Assembly (NCBI RefSeq): GCF_020184175.1
Contig: NC_065530.1
Location: forward strand, 79,647,260-79,711,259
Length of the DNA: 64,000 bases
Source of the DNA: Aphis gossypii
Lineage: Eukaryota; Arthropoda; Insecta; Hemiptera; Aphididae
Direction of reading: 5' to 3'
Positions within the stretch are counted from its first letter, which is position 1. Every line of letters starts with the position of its first letter. Positions 1-12,659 of this stretch are shown here, in pieces. Below the pieces are notes generated by a model, which was not told the DNA's origin, searched no databases, and saw nothing but the letters and a program-made list of their open reading frames with translations. The position numbers and the translations under genes were made by a program.

Positions 1-3000
1 TTATTTATTAATCATGAGCAAATTTTTTTTTATGAATTATTATTATTATAACTATTATATGCATACATTATGCCTATATTTACATTATTCAGGATATTTA
101 ACATCAACATATCTATTAGCAGTGTTATGTAGTTTATTTTTGTTGTGCTAAGGATAAATAATGTAGTTACTAGGTAATCATGTATTTTATATTTTTTTTT
201 ACACGTGTGTAAATAACAAAATAGTTGATTTTATGAATTATGTAAGTAATTTTAAATATTGCAAGAAAAATAAACTCGTACATTTTAATGATGATGTCAG
301 AATATTAGTGTACCCAATGATGTCTATATTTAAATATGATTTAAAAACCTTCGATTACACATTAAATTTTTAGATATTTTTTTTTTGTCAATACAATAAT
401 AGACAACGTTATAGGTATATAATACCTATTACTGCATTAGTATAGGTATAATGAGTAGAGAATACCAAAGATCTAGGTAAATATCTAAAATTGAATTACC
501 TATAGTAGTACAGTACGCCTATTTATAATAATAATAATAATAATATTGAATATAGCTTATTACAAAATAAATTACAATTACACACACAAAAAATAAATAA
601 GTCAAGTTACTTGTACATTGTACATACATAGTAGGTATATAATGAGAATAAAAGATAAAGATAAAAAATAATAAATACACGAAAAAAGATCATTAAGTGA
701 AGAATAAAATAAATCTAAACTATTTATAGAATTTTCTAAAGATATTAAAATATCAGAGGAGAAGAATGACATAATATATATTATATTTGGTGGATAGAAA
801 GAGCTTATTTTGAAGTATAATCGTTCAATCAGTTCTAGAAAATCTAAAGTATTGTTACTATTGTTTAATCATTTAGTTAATGTAGGTAAAATATAGATAC
901 CTTCATAATATATAATATGAGATCCAGTAATTTTTTCTCTATAGTCCATAAAACTTACATTAAAAAAACCTTATTATAACATATTAATATGTTGTTTGTA
1001 TATTTTTACTCATTAAATTGTGAAGTTTAGAAATACTTATAATCTATAATATCTTAATATTATATTATTAAATATTATATTTATAAAGATATACCATTCA
1101 AAATGGATGCAATGAACTTGGCTGATGACGTCATACAATATAAATTATTTGTTTGTATTAAAATGTTCATCTATGACTGAATTGAGATTTAACGATGTGG
1201 TGATGTGTATATAAATAACTATACCTACCTATACAATATATGTATATTTGTTAATATATTATTAATTTATAATCTACTGAAATCGTGTGCGTGAGAAGAT
1301 TTTATAAAGCTTATAATATGTACGGCGTATAGTTGTGCACGCTCTTTATCGTTACTTGTGTCTTATGTATTATTGTATAAACTATAAAGAGATTTAAACG
1401 CATATTATTATTGTCACACGGTAAAAATATGCCAAGTTATGTTTATACTGTACGTTATACACCATACGAAATATGAATGTTTTATAACTATATGTTATAA
1501 TTTATTGCTCATCGACTATAGGTATAAAATTATTAAGTAAAGAGGCAAAATTATATTTTGGGAAAATCCTTTTTATAATATATTGAGTGGTGGAACCCGG
1601 AACCGCAACTTTGTGTATATTATTATGGTTCTATATTAGTATACCTAGTATCTTACCTAACTGAATTGCCCACTGATAGTTATAATTTAAAACAAACGCA
1701 ATAATTTTTAAGGGTAATTATAAAAATAATATTGTACAAAAATCCAATACCTAAAATTTTGGTTAGGAGGAGGGAACATGGCCAATAAAAAGTCACTAAT
1801 TTATAAATAAACTGTTATAGTTTGCGTTAAGTATTGTACATTTTCATATAGATTATAAATAGTAAAAAAAGGTTTTTAAATTTTATTACAATAACAACAT
1901 AAGTTCAAAAATTTAAAATTTTTTAATAATTATTTTTCCTATACAAGTACCTAATAGCTGGAAACGTTTTGAAAACTCAAGAACTATATTATCGTGAAAA
2001 CTTGAAAAACTTTTAGTTTTAAGATTTCAGGCACAACTGACTTTGGAATTAAAATTAAGAATTTAAGTTGAGTTTTCACATGAATTTTTAAATTTAAATA
2101 TATAATACAGAGATCATTATTAAGGGGCTCTATTGTTGTCGTCCCTCATGGCTACGTGCTATATGTGATATGTCACTGCACTGAAGTAGTGACGAATAAT
2201 AAAACGAACTTATAGACTGTCATGTTTAGTCATATCACTGTATCAGTATTATAGCTATAACTTTATATTGCAATAGTACAGCGAAATTTTTCAATGATGG
2301 AGGGAAAAGAGGAAGAATTTGAAAATAAATAAGTACCTATACAATTATAGAAACAAGATAAAGTTTAAAAGAATTAAGTAGGTACTATCCTATTGATATG
2401 ATATAATATTATAGTATGGCATTGTGTTATTGATAGATAAAAAATAACAATAGCTGTGTTATAAAAAAAATTAGTTTTTATTTATTTCAATTTGTAAAAT
2501 CTTACTTTAAGACAAAATTTTATAGTTTTTAATTGTTTTTAAAATATATATTGATTGATAATTAGCTAGTAACTGTTCTAGGATTATCAATTATTCTATT
2601 ATTAATTTAATATAATGGAATTTGTAATGTATTGCATAAATACTTACAGGCTGTTGTATTGTACCTACTTTTGTTATTTCAATCAAAAATTGTTAAAACA
2701 AGTAAAATACACAAATTACTATGTGTTAATCCTATATTATACATAGTGATTCACCAATTATACTTAATTCCTTTTATTTTTTAATTGGGAATTTATAATA
2801 AAATTAACATTTTCAAAATTATTAAGTTTATGTATACTTAAAAGCCACAATGTTTTAAAATATTTATAAATATACTGTTTAAGAAATCTATTATGTCACG
2901 ATACAAATTTATTTTTAAATAAATAATTGTAAAAATGTTTTTATATTATGTAAATCAAAATTCGAATAAGTTGTTTATTTTGTGTGTTATTACTTATTAA

Positions 3001-3282
3001 ACCTTAAAATATGTATCTAATATCCATATCTACTTAGGAGTTCATGGACTAAACTACTATCTATAATAAAGGGGAAGCAATTATATAATGATTTTAAAAT
3101 TGTAGTTACAATTAATAAAAATCTATATCTATCTATTAATATTTTTATAACTGGTAGACATTGTTTTAGTATGAGTGCAAAATTAAATGTATCTATATAT
3201 TATATTTGTTAGATTTTGTATAATATGTCAAATCATTATTAAGGGCTATTAATTTAGTACATATCGCTTAATAATTTATACA
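1..3282. other. AT-rich intergenic DNA, no gene seen
   Basis: No convincing coding exon on either strand. The stretch is dominated by A/T runs and short (AAT)n around 526-545. A perfect CRE-type octamer TGACGTCA lies at 1126-1133 but without a recognisable gene beside it. A few moderately GC-rich fragments (about 1590-1620 and 2125-2200) look like transposon debris that I cannot classify. Confidence 0.6.
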
Positions 3283-3290
3283 CCTACTAC

Positions 3291-3517
3291 CAGGGCCGTC
3301 TTAAGCTTTGCAGGGGCCCTTTTAGTAGGTCTACACAAGTTGAATAAAAACATCAAAAGTTTATTTAATATGATTACATTATTAATAGATAGTCGTATTA
3401 AATATTAATACGCTACAGCTTACAATTTAAAATTGTAATTTAGATTATTCGGGGGCCCTATTTGGCTGGGGACCCTGGGCACATGCCTCACGTGCTCATA
3501 AGGTAAAGACGGAACTG
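3291..3517. mobile_element. Non-autonomous hAT-type miniature element (227 bp)
   Basis: The element starts CAGGGCCGTCTTAAG and ends with the inverted counterpart CTTTACGGAACTG-like sequence (reverse complement of the right end reads CAGTTCCGTCTTTACC). It is flanked by a perfect 8-bp direct repeat CCTACTAC (3283-3290 and 3518-3525), the target-site duplication length typical of hAT elements. The interior is GC-rich near both ends (gggggccc) and AT-rich in the middle, with no reading frame. The perfect duplication suggests a fairly recent insertion. Confidence 0.85.
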
Positions 3518-3525
3518 CCTACTAC

Positions 3526-4680
3526 GTTTTCAAATTTCAAATTTCAATTTAGAAGCTTTATCATTTAAAAAAAAAATGTGGTTCTTATTTAAATAAAGAA
3601 GTTTTTATGTTTATACTTTTGTAGGACATCTTTAAATGAAATAATAAGTTTTAAATATATGACAATATGTGGTTTTTAAGTAGGTATACTCAAAATTCCA
3701 AAAACTGAAGTTTGAATAATTGTGTATAATTTAAAGAAAAAAAAGAAAAATGTGTTTGAACAAGTTTGGTAAATCAACTTATATATAAATGTTATATGCT
3801 ATGCATAAATACATATGTATAAATAAATAAAAACTTTTTTGGGAAATTTCAAAGTAAACTTTTACTTATTATTTTTGACATCTAATATGAACGTCTAATT
3901 AACCGGTGTATATAATTGTTAAAAGCAAGACCTTATCTGAGGGGGGTCCAAGGGGTCCGAACCCCCTCCCCCGATATTCTTTTAATATTTTATAAATGTT
4001 TAAAATAACTATTTTTAGCACTAACATAAATATTTTCAGTCATAAATGATTTAAACTCCAATTAAATTAACTATTGGCTGTTTTAACATTACCACTGATT
4101 TGTATAATACAAAACCGAAAAATGAGTTCGTAACTTAGCTATATATACTATTGAACAGACATTGATTTGTCTCATTTCGAATAATATATTTTAGTGTACA
4201 GAAAAAACATGTCATGTGAGCAAAAACAAATAGATACAAGAAAAAACATAGGATGAAATAAAATTCTGTGGTCTGCGGATATGCGATATATATATATACA
4301 TATAATATATAAAATATATTATTATGCGGATTGCGAATTATGTGCATTACGCGGATGTAATAATATAACATTATCTGCAATAGAATAGCGTGAGTACAAT
4401 ATTTATATGTATTATAATTTATAATATTATGATATATTATTTATATGTATACCATAAATACGACGTATAAAATTGGCGAATTGGCATATTATTATTAAAT
4501 TAATTTATTATTGCGCAGAGTGCGAATTTTCATATATGCGCGTATACCTATACATAATTATTAGTCATGTTTGATATTTGTACTTTGTGTGTACTTGCAC
4601 ACTTATACTTACTATTATGTTTATGTATATGAAAATTCGCGATGATAAGTACATGATACAACATACTATATTATACAGGC
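3526..4680. other. AT-rich intergenic DNA with a G-run/C-run hairpin
   Basis: No gene seen. At 3941-3972 a G-run block (ggggggtccaaggggtcc) is followed at once by a C-run block (ccccctccccc), able to fold into a short GC hairpin in otherwise AT-rich DNA. Such blocks often mark decayed transposon ends; no partner end or target duplication was found. Confidence 0.45.
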
Positions 4681-4689
4681 ATACAGCTA

Positions 4690-5240
4690 TACAAGTGTCG
4701 GGGCGAGATCCCAAGGCCTGCGCCACCGCTACCATCGGTTCATACTCATTATACAGACGTTTGCGGCGGCGCCATAGGTTTATCTATGGGATTGGGCGGG
4801 CGGGCGGGCTACAGCGTGGTAGACTGGTAGGTACCTACTGAAATCCGTTTATAGACGTATCGTACTCGCGTATAAAACGCATACCGTGTCGAAGCAGACC
4901 GCAGGCACGAACAGCAACCACCGCCGCTGCTGACGCAGATAATATATAATATAATATTTTCGGTCAGTGTGAAAATCTCCAGTTTCCGTCGTAGCGTAGT
5001 TTTTTCTCAACCATCGTCGCCGTTTTCCTAAGATATACATTTCGCGGCCGTTAAATTGCGCGCAATGGACCGAGTTTAGTGCGCGTCGAATTCGTCACCC
5101 GAAACGTCGTGGGAATAATATTGTAGGTACCGTCCGGTATCGGCCGATTGCTCAATACAGCTTGGAAAAAAATTATAAATAATAATATATAATATTATAA
5201 AAACACGCGTTACGTGCGTATATGTATTCGCTGCAGTTAT
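4690..5240 (+). promoter_or_regulatory. CpG-rich patch and probable promoter of the small secreted-peptide gene
   Basis: GC content and CpG frequency rise sharply here compared with both flanks, then give way to the short reading frame starting at 5364. Two TATA-like boxes are visible on the plus strand: TATAAAA at 4871-4877 and TATAAAAA at 5196-5203. The second lies about 35-40 bp before a CAGTT initiator-like motif near 5234. Which one is used cannot be decided from sequence. Confidence 0.4.
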
Positions 5241-5363
5241 TATTTTAAAATATCACTGTACAATATACAATTGTCGTAAAGTCGTGTGTTTTTTTTCTCT
5301 TCCGTTTCGATTTTTCCGAAGAACATTATCGTTATTATATTATATTATTCTCGTCGTTATACC

Positions 5364-5612
5364 ATGTCGTCGTATCGCAGTTGGTTACGAGTAGCGTTGG
5401 TGTTCACCCTGTTGGCCGTCGTCTACGGAGCACCCATCTGGGAAGAGCTGTTCGGACTTCCGCCCCGTCGCCGCACCACACAGGAGACTGGTAGGACGCC
5501 AAGAGTCAGTGGCAAGGAGAAGTTCAAAGCCACGTGCTGGGTCAACAATCCGGACAACTATGCGTTCCCGGGGCAGTCACCCTACCCATCAGCCCCGCTG
5601 TGCCCCTACTGA
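5364..5612 (+). CDS. Small secreted protein, 82 aa, candidate peptide precursor or effector
   Basis: I do not recognise the family. The ATG at 5364 (context ataccATGT) is chosen because the protein then opens with a clean signal peptide: short basic start, hydrophobic core VALVFTLLAVVYG (residues 10-22), likely cleavage near G22/A23. The upstream in-frame extension is UTR-like. The mature part is about 60 residues with a tribasic RRR at 35-37, further basic residues to 55, and a Pro/Tyr/Asn-rich tail holding the only two cysteines, C58 and C80, which could form one disulfide loop. The frame ends at a stop with no splice donor before it, and AATAAA follows at 5829-5834. A short signal peptide plus a basic cleavage site and a C-terminal cysteine loop fits a neuropeptide-like precursor or a salivary secreted protein; these are inferences only. 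Confidence 0.65.
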   Translation: MSSYRSWLRVALVFTLLAVVYGAPIWEELFGLPPRRRTTQETGRTPRVSGKEKFKATCWVNNPDNYAFPGQSPYPSAPLCPY

Positions 5613-5828
5613 AGTCGTACAACATATATTACTATGATAATGTATATGCAAGTTGACGGGTTCCTACCTGCAGAGGTTACCAACGTTGGTATATACTATA
5701 CATGTAGGTACCCGGTCAAATATAGCTATACCATTATTTAAGCACGCCTGTAGTGACCACCGCATTGTGTAATTTAAGTTTATAGAGTAGAATAATTTAA
5801 TATATATTATATGCTTAACTATTATAAT

Positions 5829-5834
5829 AATAAA
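5829..5834 (+). terminator. Polyadenylation signal AATAAA for the 5364-5612 gene
   Basis: First canonical AATAAA downstream of the stop codon, about 215 bp into the presumed 3'UTR. Confidence 0.4.
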
Positions 5835-8800
5835 CACACAAAAATGATATATATAGTCATATATTACCTACCTATATTATACCTATACCTATTATGTATA
5901 TTTATATGTATACCAAAGACTATACTATATTGTGTTACGCGCAGTATAATTATATGTATATGTGTATACAGGTAACTATACCAACTATTATATTGCTTTC
6001 GTTCTAAAATTACGTTATACCTAAGTACCTACTATTAAGTCAAAAAACAAATATATATATTATATCAGTATCATACTAGTCGTTATGACGCGCACGTCTA
6101 CGTTATTATATTATGTATCTATTCGTATGTGTCAGCATGCATATGTAGTGTTTTTTACGTGTAAAATAAACGATTCGTTTTTAAAAATCACACAATTTAG
6201 TACCTAAATTATATTAGTGTTGTATTACTATTACTTTGTTAATATAATATTACATTAGAAAAGTTCCTATCCATAATCATCCTATATACAATTATAATAA
6301 TAATATCATGCCTGTTGTCTATTACTTATACATCAAAGTATAAGTATATAATAGCTTAGAAGAAAACGTAATTTGACGGCCAAGTCGGCGAAAAACAATA
6401 TTATATGTTGTCGTTACAGCGGGTTAAAATACGTAAAGTATTTAAACGAGCTGGTGTAAAAAGTAAGCCACGTCTGAATTATCTAGTCAATAGTAAGTTG
6501 TATTTGTAATTTGCAGTAATCTAGCTTGGTCATTGGCGCTCGTTTTATACCTATGTGGTTATGTGTTTGTAAATGCGTCCTGTTTTTTTTCATGTTTAAA
6601 ATAGACGATTCATTTTTATAAAATCACTCGGTTTAGTAGATTATATTATTATTATCCACTTTCCGGTGTTGTTTTATTACTACCTACTTTTTAAGTATAA
6701 AATTACATTATAAAACTTCTTACTCGTATGCCCAGTCTTTTATTATAATACTGTGTCTTTTGACAATTATTTGTTTCCTGCTCATCTGCACAACGTATAA
6801 CACAGCCACTTAATATAGTAAAGTATAGGTACCTAAATGTAAACAAGCAAAAAACGATATACCATGTTGTCACTGTAATTGCAAGTTAAAAAATTTAATA
6901 TAATATTACATTTTTTATTATAGAGATAGTATGTACAAATATAACAACCATGTCTGGATTCAGAATTTTACATAATATTATACATTATAGTCGTTAGAGT
7001 ATATATTTTTGATCTAACTTGGTCGTAGCCGCTCGTTTTATCCAATTTACCGCGGTTAGTGTATGTAAATATTAATGTTTGTGTACATTGATATCATGGC
7101 ACGGTAAATAGACAATGAAATATTCAATAGGTACGGTTTTCTCGCCTACAGCCACCCAGCCAGTCCTTGGTGAGTCCGCCGGATGGTCACTAGCCGTGAA
7201 AAATACTTCGTTCGCAGCAGAGCTGTGCAGCGGGACGACGGCCGCGACGTTTTGTTCCTTCTGACGAGGTGCTCGCGTATACCATGGTATAGATTCATCT
7301 GCGGTAATTGGTAAATGCTGTGCGAAGGCCGGTACCTGTCACTTGTGATGTATTGTGAATTTATTTTGTCTTGTTGATATTGATATTATATACGTATAAA
7401 TATATACATAAAACCATGCAGTACCTATATTGTACATACATACAATATAGGTTGTACTGTTAAATTATACTTACCCTACATTTATTTATGCGTGCACCAT
7501 TAAAACCATAGATTTCCACTTGCCCGTTTACGATAAACTGCCAAACAATGTATGATGAATTTAAATTTATAAATTTATGTCAGAATTTATTTGTGCATAT
7601 GAGTATCTATATGTAATCTATAATCTATATAGGTAGTATAGATTATAATTAATAATCATAATATGATATCTATATTAATATATGAATATTAATTATAGAC
7701 TATATAGCGTAGGTTTAACTATGGTTTTTTTTTTTTTTTATATAATTCAAATACATTATTACTTATAAGTATAAACGTAAAATGTTTAATGATTATTATG
7801 ACTTTTACTTATACTTTTAATTATTCTTCTTACTTGCAGATTTATTTGTACAATATTAAATTGATTCATTTTAATTATATACTGCCCTCTCCCACATAAA
7901 TTTTCACATGATTTTGGGCTACTGTACTAATTATTCTTGTGGGCCCTGCCCTATATAGTAAACTTCCAATAATAAAATTTACCAAAAATTATTCAAAGTA
8001 AAAAAATAGTAAGCTTTATGTATTCAAATACATTAATATAACTTTAATTGCAATATTATTTTAATAGAAAAGGGAAAAAGTATTTTTTTTATTTGACTTC
8101 ATAGAATAATACATACATACCTATGTATTTATTTTTATTTAATAAATATAATATTACAAGGAAAACAGTGTAAAGATTAATTTATCTCACGCCGTTAGGA
8201 ATTGATTTGGTCCCTTTTACCTACCTACTACTAATACAGATATAGAATTATCTTAAAACCGGTTCACGGTGGTTTACCACGGTTGATAATATTGCAGATA
8301 TCGAATTTCTTATGTGTAGGAAATAAAGTTTGGTATAGCTTAGCCTATACAAAACCCCTAAAATTCGTTGTTACACGTCAAAAGATAATATTGACTTGCA
8401 GATTTTCCGATGCAAAAAACTTAACGTCTTTGTTCTTTCTATGTCTTAAAGAAAAACTAATTTTCACATTACGATACAGTTAGATATTGGGTAGGTATTT
8501 AAAGTTTAAACTTGTATTCTTGTTCATAATTCTTCAGAAAATAAAAGTTATTTTCATTAGTTTTCTACAAACTGATAAAAGTAGTTTAATGGAAATTAGT
8601 AAATTACGATTTCATTACATTTATTATATATTGTATTAGATTGATGTTTTTCAAAAATATATTATAAAACATTTATCTAATTATAGGTGTTAACGATTCA
8701 TATTGTTTTAAAAGAATATTTGTGAATATTTTCAAAATATATAGATTTAAATTTATTAAAAAACCCTATTTTAGCTCTCTTCCTTTTAAAAAAAAATTCT

Positions 8801-9545
8801 TGAAACCTCCAGACTTCTTAACTTATGCTAGTCTGTATGCCATATTATATAAATGAATTTTAATTGATATTTCTAGGCTCTACCTAGGCGTAAAAAGACT
8901 CGCTTGTAAAATGCACCTGCAGACTCCTCTTCAATTGTTTTAATATATAAGTTCCAAACATAAAACTGTGGAGATTTTTTGACCACCAAATAAGTCAATT
9001 CCGTGCACATTCGAGCGTTAAATTTCACCTAAGGATGAAAAAGTGTTGATTTAACTACGCTATGTAATTAATATATTAAAATAATATTCAAAAAATTGTT
9101 TTGGATACGAAGACTTCAAAATATAAATCCATAAACAAGTAGCTGTTTACTTTAGGAAAAGTATGGTGACGTTGTGGAAATAATACGAAAGTACCTTCAT
9201 ATTAAAGTTCCCACGGCATAGTAGGTTTAAACAGGAAAAAAGTACCTAACCTAATCGATAAATTATTTTTTTCGAGTTAAGTCGAATAAATATTTTTGTT
9301 TACACAGAAATGAATTTAAATATAATAGTCGTATGTAGTTATTTTTTTGATACATAATTTAAAGATTATGAATTATGCCTCTGGCTGACATAAAATAATA
9401 ATTACCTGGGTAGATATTGACTACCTTCTGGTAAACATTATATTTTAATCTCGTTGTTTGTTAAATAATATATTTAATAGACTCAAGTATAATATAATAC
9501 AGGAACTACTAGTGTTTTAATCGCGATAATTATAATAGTTCCACT
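5835..9545. other. Intergenic DNA with one CpG-rich patch
   Basis: No gene recognised. About 7140-7330 is clearly richer in GC and CpG than its surroundings and could be a promoter or first exon; a donor-like GTGAGT sits at 7170. A short perfect inverted repeat, ACCTATATTGT with its complement ACAATATAGGT, lies around 7424-7452. The rest is AT-rich, including a long T run near 7727-7739. Confidence 0.45.
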
Positions 9546-9875
9546 ATGGCTGACTATTCGTTTGAACTACCTTGGAGCACTGACAATCCATTGCAGTTTG
9601 GAAATATTTCAGAAAATCCAGTAATTAGTGAGATTATCAGTCAATTGGATATCATTTTACGGCAAAGAAAAAAACTTAGTTGCCCTAACGATGAAATAGA
9701 CATTAGAATATTATCAGTCATTCAATATGCTATGGATAACGTTAAGAATTTAATGGAACAAAACTTTACACAATTGACAGACACCCAAAAACGAGTTTTA
9801 ATTAACAAATGTCGATTTATCATTAAAGATGCAATCAAAGTTATTGAAAACATCTTAAAAATACAATCAACTTAA
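9546..9875 (+). CDS. Unrecognised 109-aa protein, single exon
   Basis: A complete reading frame starting at an ATG with good context (cactATGG) and followed 20 bp after the stop by AATAAA (9896-9901), so it has the layout of a real small gene. The predicted protein (starts MADYSFELPW) is soluble: no signal peptide, no membrane segment, no cysteine or histidine metal motif. From about residue 25 onward it looks helical and amphipathic, with many Ile/Leu and Asn/Lys residues, so a small helical-bundle or adaptor-type protein is likely. I could not assign it to a family. It is convergent with TAF3, whose stop lies about 1 kb downstream on the other strand. It may be lineage-restricted. An upstream non-coding exon is possible because an acceptor-like tacag lies just before 9503. 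Confidence 0.6.
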   Translation: MADYSFELPWSTDNPLQFGNISENPVISEIISQLDIILRQRKKLSCPNDEIDIRILSVIQYAMDNVKNLMEQNFTQLTDTQKRVLINKCRFIIKDAIKVIENILKIQST

Positions 9876-9895
9876 GTTGTATGATAAGTAAAACA

Positions 9896-9901
9896 AATAA
9901 A
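9896..9901 (+). terminator. Polyadenylation signal AATAAA of the 109-aa gene
   Basis: Canonical hexamer about 20 bp after the stop codon at 9873-9875; implies a very short 3'UTR. Confidence 0.5.
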
Positions 9902-10901
9902 TATATGTATCTAAAAATAACTGTTGACTTTTATAGAATACATATATTTTTATTTATTAATAACCCAAAAGGTTACTTTTATATTCAATTAATGATAATT
10001 ATTACTTTTAGTAATAATAAATAAATAGTTTTAAGTATTAATTTCTTAAAAGCTTTGATTACTTAAAATTTAAATTGTTTAATTAATTTAATAAACAGTT
10101 AACAATGTTAACACTATGTGTTATGAATGTAACATTAATTTATTTTTATAAAGCAATTATTTAATTTAAATTTTTTAAATAAATATTGAATACACACACA
10201 CACAAACACACACTATTCTCTGTAAAGTTCAATATCTGATTTTAAACCATTTTTTACTCATATAAAATATTTATTATGTTTAATTTATTCATTATATATT
10301 TGTAATAAATAAAATATTAACACATATTTTAACATTTAAATGTATTTATTAATTAAAGTTAATACATATTATTAATGATAGGTAGTCTAGACCTCTTTTT
10401 TTATTTTAACAATTATATTATCTGAATACAACTATAAATATATAAATAATTGTCTTTTCACTTTGAAACATTAAGTAAATTGATTTTGTGTATCTGAGAT
10501 TTTGCTTAAATTTATTATAATATAATATTTAATTTGGTTTTATTAAAATAAACAGAACAATTTAAATGAACATGTTTTTTTTTAATTATTCAGTAATATT
10601 TGGAAAATAGTTATAATATATGATAAAATACCTAGTTAATGTTTTGTTCTATTATTATACTTGAGATCAATTTATAAATAAAAATAAATGTCAAATTATA
10701 GTTCATAATATCATATGTAAAGTAATGAAATTAGCTTTTAGTTTTTACTTGAATAACTTAATATTTAATTTAAATTAAATATAATATAAAAATTAATAAT
10801 CATTTAAATAAATATTCTATAAAACTGATTTTTAAATACAAATGAAACTTAAAGTTAATACAAAAAAGTAAAGTTAGAGTATTCAATATAGTTATAAAAT
10901 A
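9902..10901. other. Intergenic spacer between two convergent genes
   Basis: Very AT-rich DNA between the 109-aa gene (+) and the end of TAF3 (-). It holds an imperfect (AC)n microsatellite at about 10192-10213 and would carry the TAF3 3'UTR; TTTATT, the minus-strand polyadenylation hexamer, first appears around 10511. No coding signal. Confidence 0.5.
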
Positions 10902-12659
10902 CTATTTGTTTTTACGTGGTCTGCCTCTTTTACCTTTTGGTGTTTGTGCTCGTTTAGCCAAGCATCTTGGACAATACCAAACAGCACAGTCTGGAGGACA
11001 CTGGATTCCGACACATACCCAATGATACCATACATCACATCCATCACAACCAATCATTGGGCTTCCATCATCGGGTTTAGTGCACATAGGACATATCCAT
11101 ACTTGATTACCAGTTTCATCAAAATAGAATGCTGGAGGAGGAGTTTCATTCTCAGGAGGTATAATTGCTGGTAATTCAATTTTAGGTTTTGCAACAATTT
11201 TAGTTTTAATTTTTTGAATAGGAACTTTAGGAGGAGAATCGATTTCATGTAATATATCTATAGAAATGTCTGATTTTGATTCAACGTCCACTTCAACTTC
11301 CATTGGTTCGGATTCAGAGACTTTAACTATATTTGTTTCAGTCGGTTTCTCAACAGGCAAAACTTTTGTTATATTTTCTGATCGAGAGCCAAATCTAAAT
11401 TTTATTTTTGGCACTTTATTGCTGGATTTTGATTTTTCTTTCTTCTTTTCTTTTTCTTTTTCTTTCTCTTTTTTCTTTTACTTTATCTTTTTGCTTTTTT
11501 TTTTCTTTTTTCTCTTTCTTTTTTTCTTTTTTCTTTTTCTTCTGTTCTTTGCGATTAAGATCTTCATTATCAACTTTTAATACTGGGCTAGCTGGTTTTT
11601 CTAGTATATCAGGTACATTAATTACAGGATTAATTATTTGAGGAAATGTGGTTGGTATTAATCCAGGCCCAGGAGGTAAAGGACCAAAAAACGAAAATTT
11701 GGGTAAAACTTCTTCCATTTTTACTTTATTAGTATGAGGTGTAAGAATAACTTTTTTTGGAACCTGTACGTTTTCAGTAACACTTACAATATCAATTATT
11801 TCATCTATAACAGGTTCTGGAATAGGAGGTGGTGATTCTTGTACAAGAATTCTTTCTTCCTTTGCTTTCTTTTTCTTTTTCAATACTTCTAATTTTTGTT
11901 TTTTTGATTGTAAATTACATTTTGTGTTTTAGAACTTTTAGATTTTTTCTTTGATCCTGATTTAGATTTTTTTTTGTTTGTTAAAGTCTTTTTTGATGAT
12001 TCTTTTTTTGAATTAGGTAAAATTATAGATAGTTTAGATGTTTCACGAGGTTTTTCGATTTTGATTTCTGGAAATGGTAATAATTTAGAATCTGCCAATC
12101 TGCCTTCTCTAGATGGTGATAAAAACCCACCAGACGTCATAACTACACTTGAAATCTCTCTTAATCGTTTGTGTAAAATCACTTCTTCTGGTTCTTGTCT
12201 TACATTTTCAATTTCATCTTGAATTTGTTCTGTATCCGTAGTCTGCTCTTCTTCAATTTGTTCTGTATAAATTGTTGGAAGATGTTCATGAATATGAACA
12301 GGTCTAGTTACTGTTTCTCTACTTCCTGGCTTCAGTGTATTTAATGCATTTATTCCTGATTTATTTAATAAAGGTAAATTATGAGGAAATTTAACCGGGC
12401 CAGTACTTCTAACATATCTACGTAATTCAGTCAATGATATAGATTTCTGACGAAAGGCCTTTTCTACGTCTTCAATATCGGGTACATCAGTATATGCATG
12501 TTCCGCGTATTTTTTTGACGTTTTGGACAAATCACTAATATAGTGGTGAAGAATGTCAGTCATAATTTTCATCGAAGAGTCGGTTATTGAATGCCACCCA
12601 ATGTTATTACATATTTGGGCAACAGAAATTGTTAATGTTTGTCTGATGAAGTCATCCAT
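10902..12659 (-). CDS. TAF3: TAF3, TFIID subunit with histone fold and PHD finger (two apparent frameshifts)
   Basis: TFIID subunit that pairs with TAF10 through its histone fold and reads trimethylated H3K4 through its PHD finger. ATG at 12657-12659 begins MDDFIRQTL, followed by the histone-fold signature SVAQICNNIGW and a helix ending around residue 85, then a TAF3-like stretch with GGFLSPSREGRLAD. The middle is acidic/proline-rich and then strongly Lys/Glu/Arg-rich. The C-terminus holds the PHD finger: WICPMC, GCDGCDVWYHWVC and WYCPRC give the C4-H-C3 zinc ligands, with the paired tryptophans expected for methyl-lysine binding, then a basic tail GKRGRPRKNK. Reading is in three blocks: 12659-11889, 11883-11416 and 11414-10902. 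The first and third share one frame; the middle is shifted. Each shift lies in an A-rich or polypurine tract (A7 near 11902-11908; about 11433-11478), so a one-base length error or a missed tiny intron is likely. Otherwise apparently intronless. Confidence 0.9.

Noticed and set aside
1126..1133. Perfect CRE octamer
   Set aside because: No gene, CpG patch or splice signal nearby; an 8-bp match is expected by chance in 64 kb.
11266..11641. Plus-strand open frames rich in Phe/Ser/Leu
   Set aside because: They are the complement of the Lys/Glu-rich and acidic part of TAF3; composition is explained by the antisense polypurine tract.
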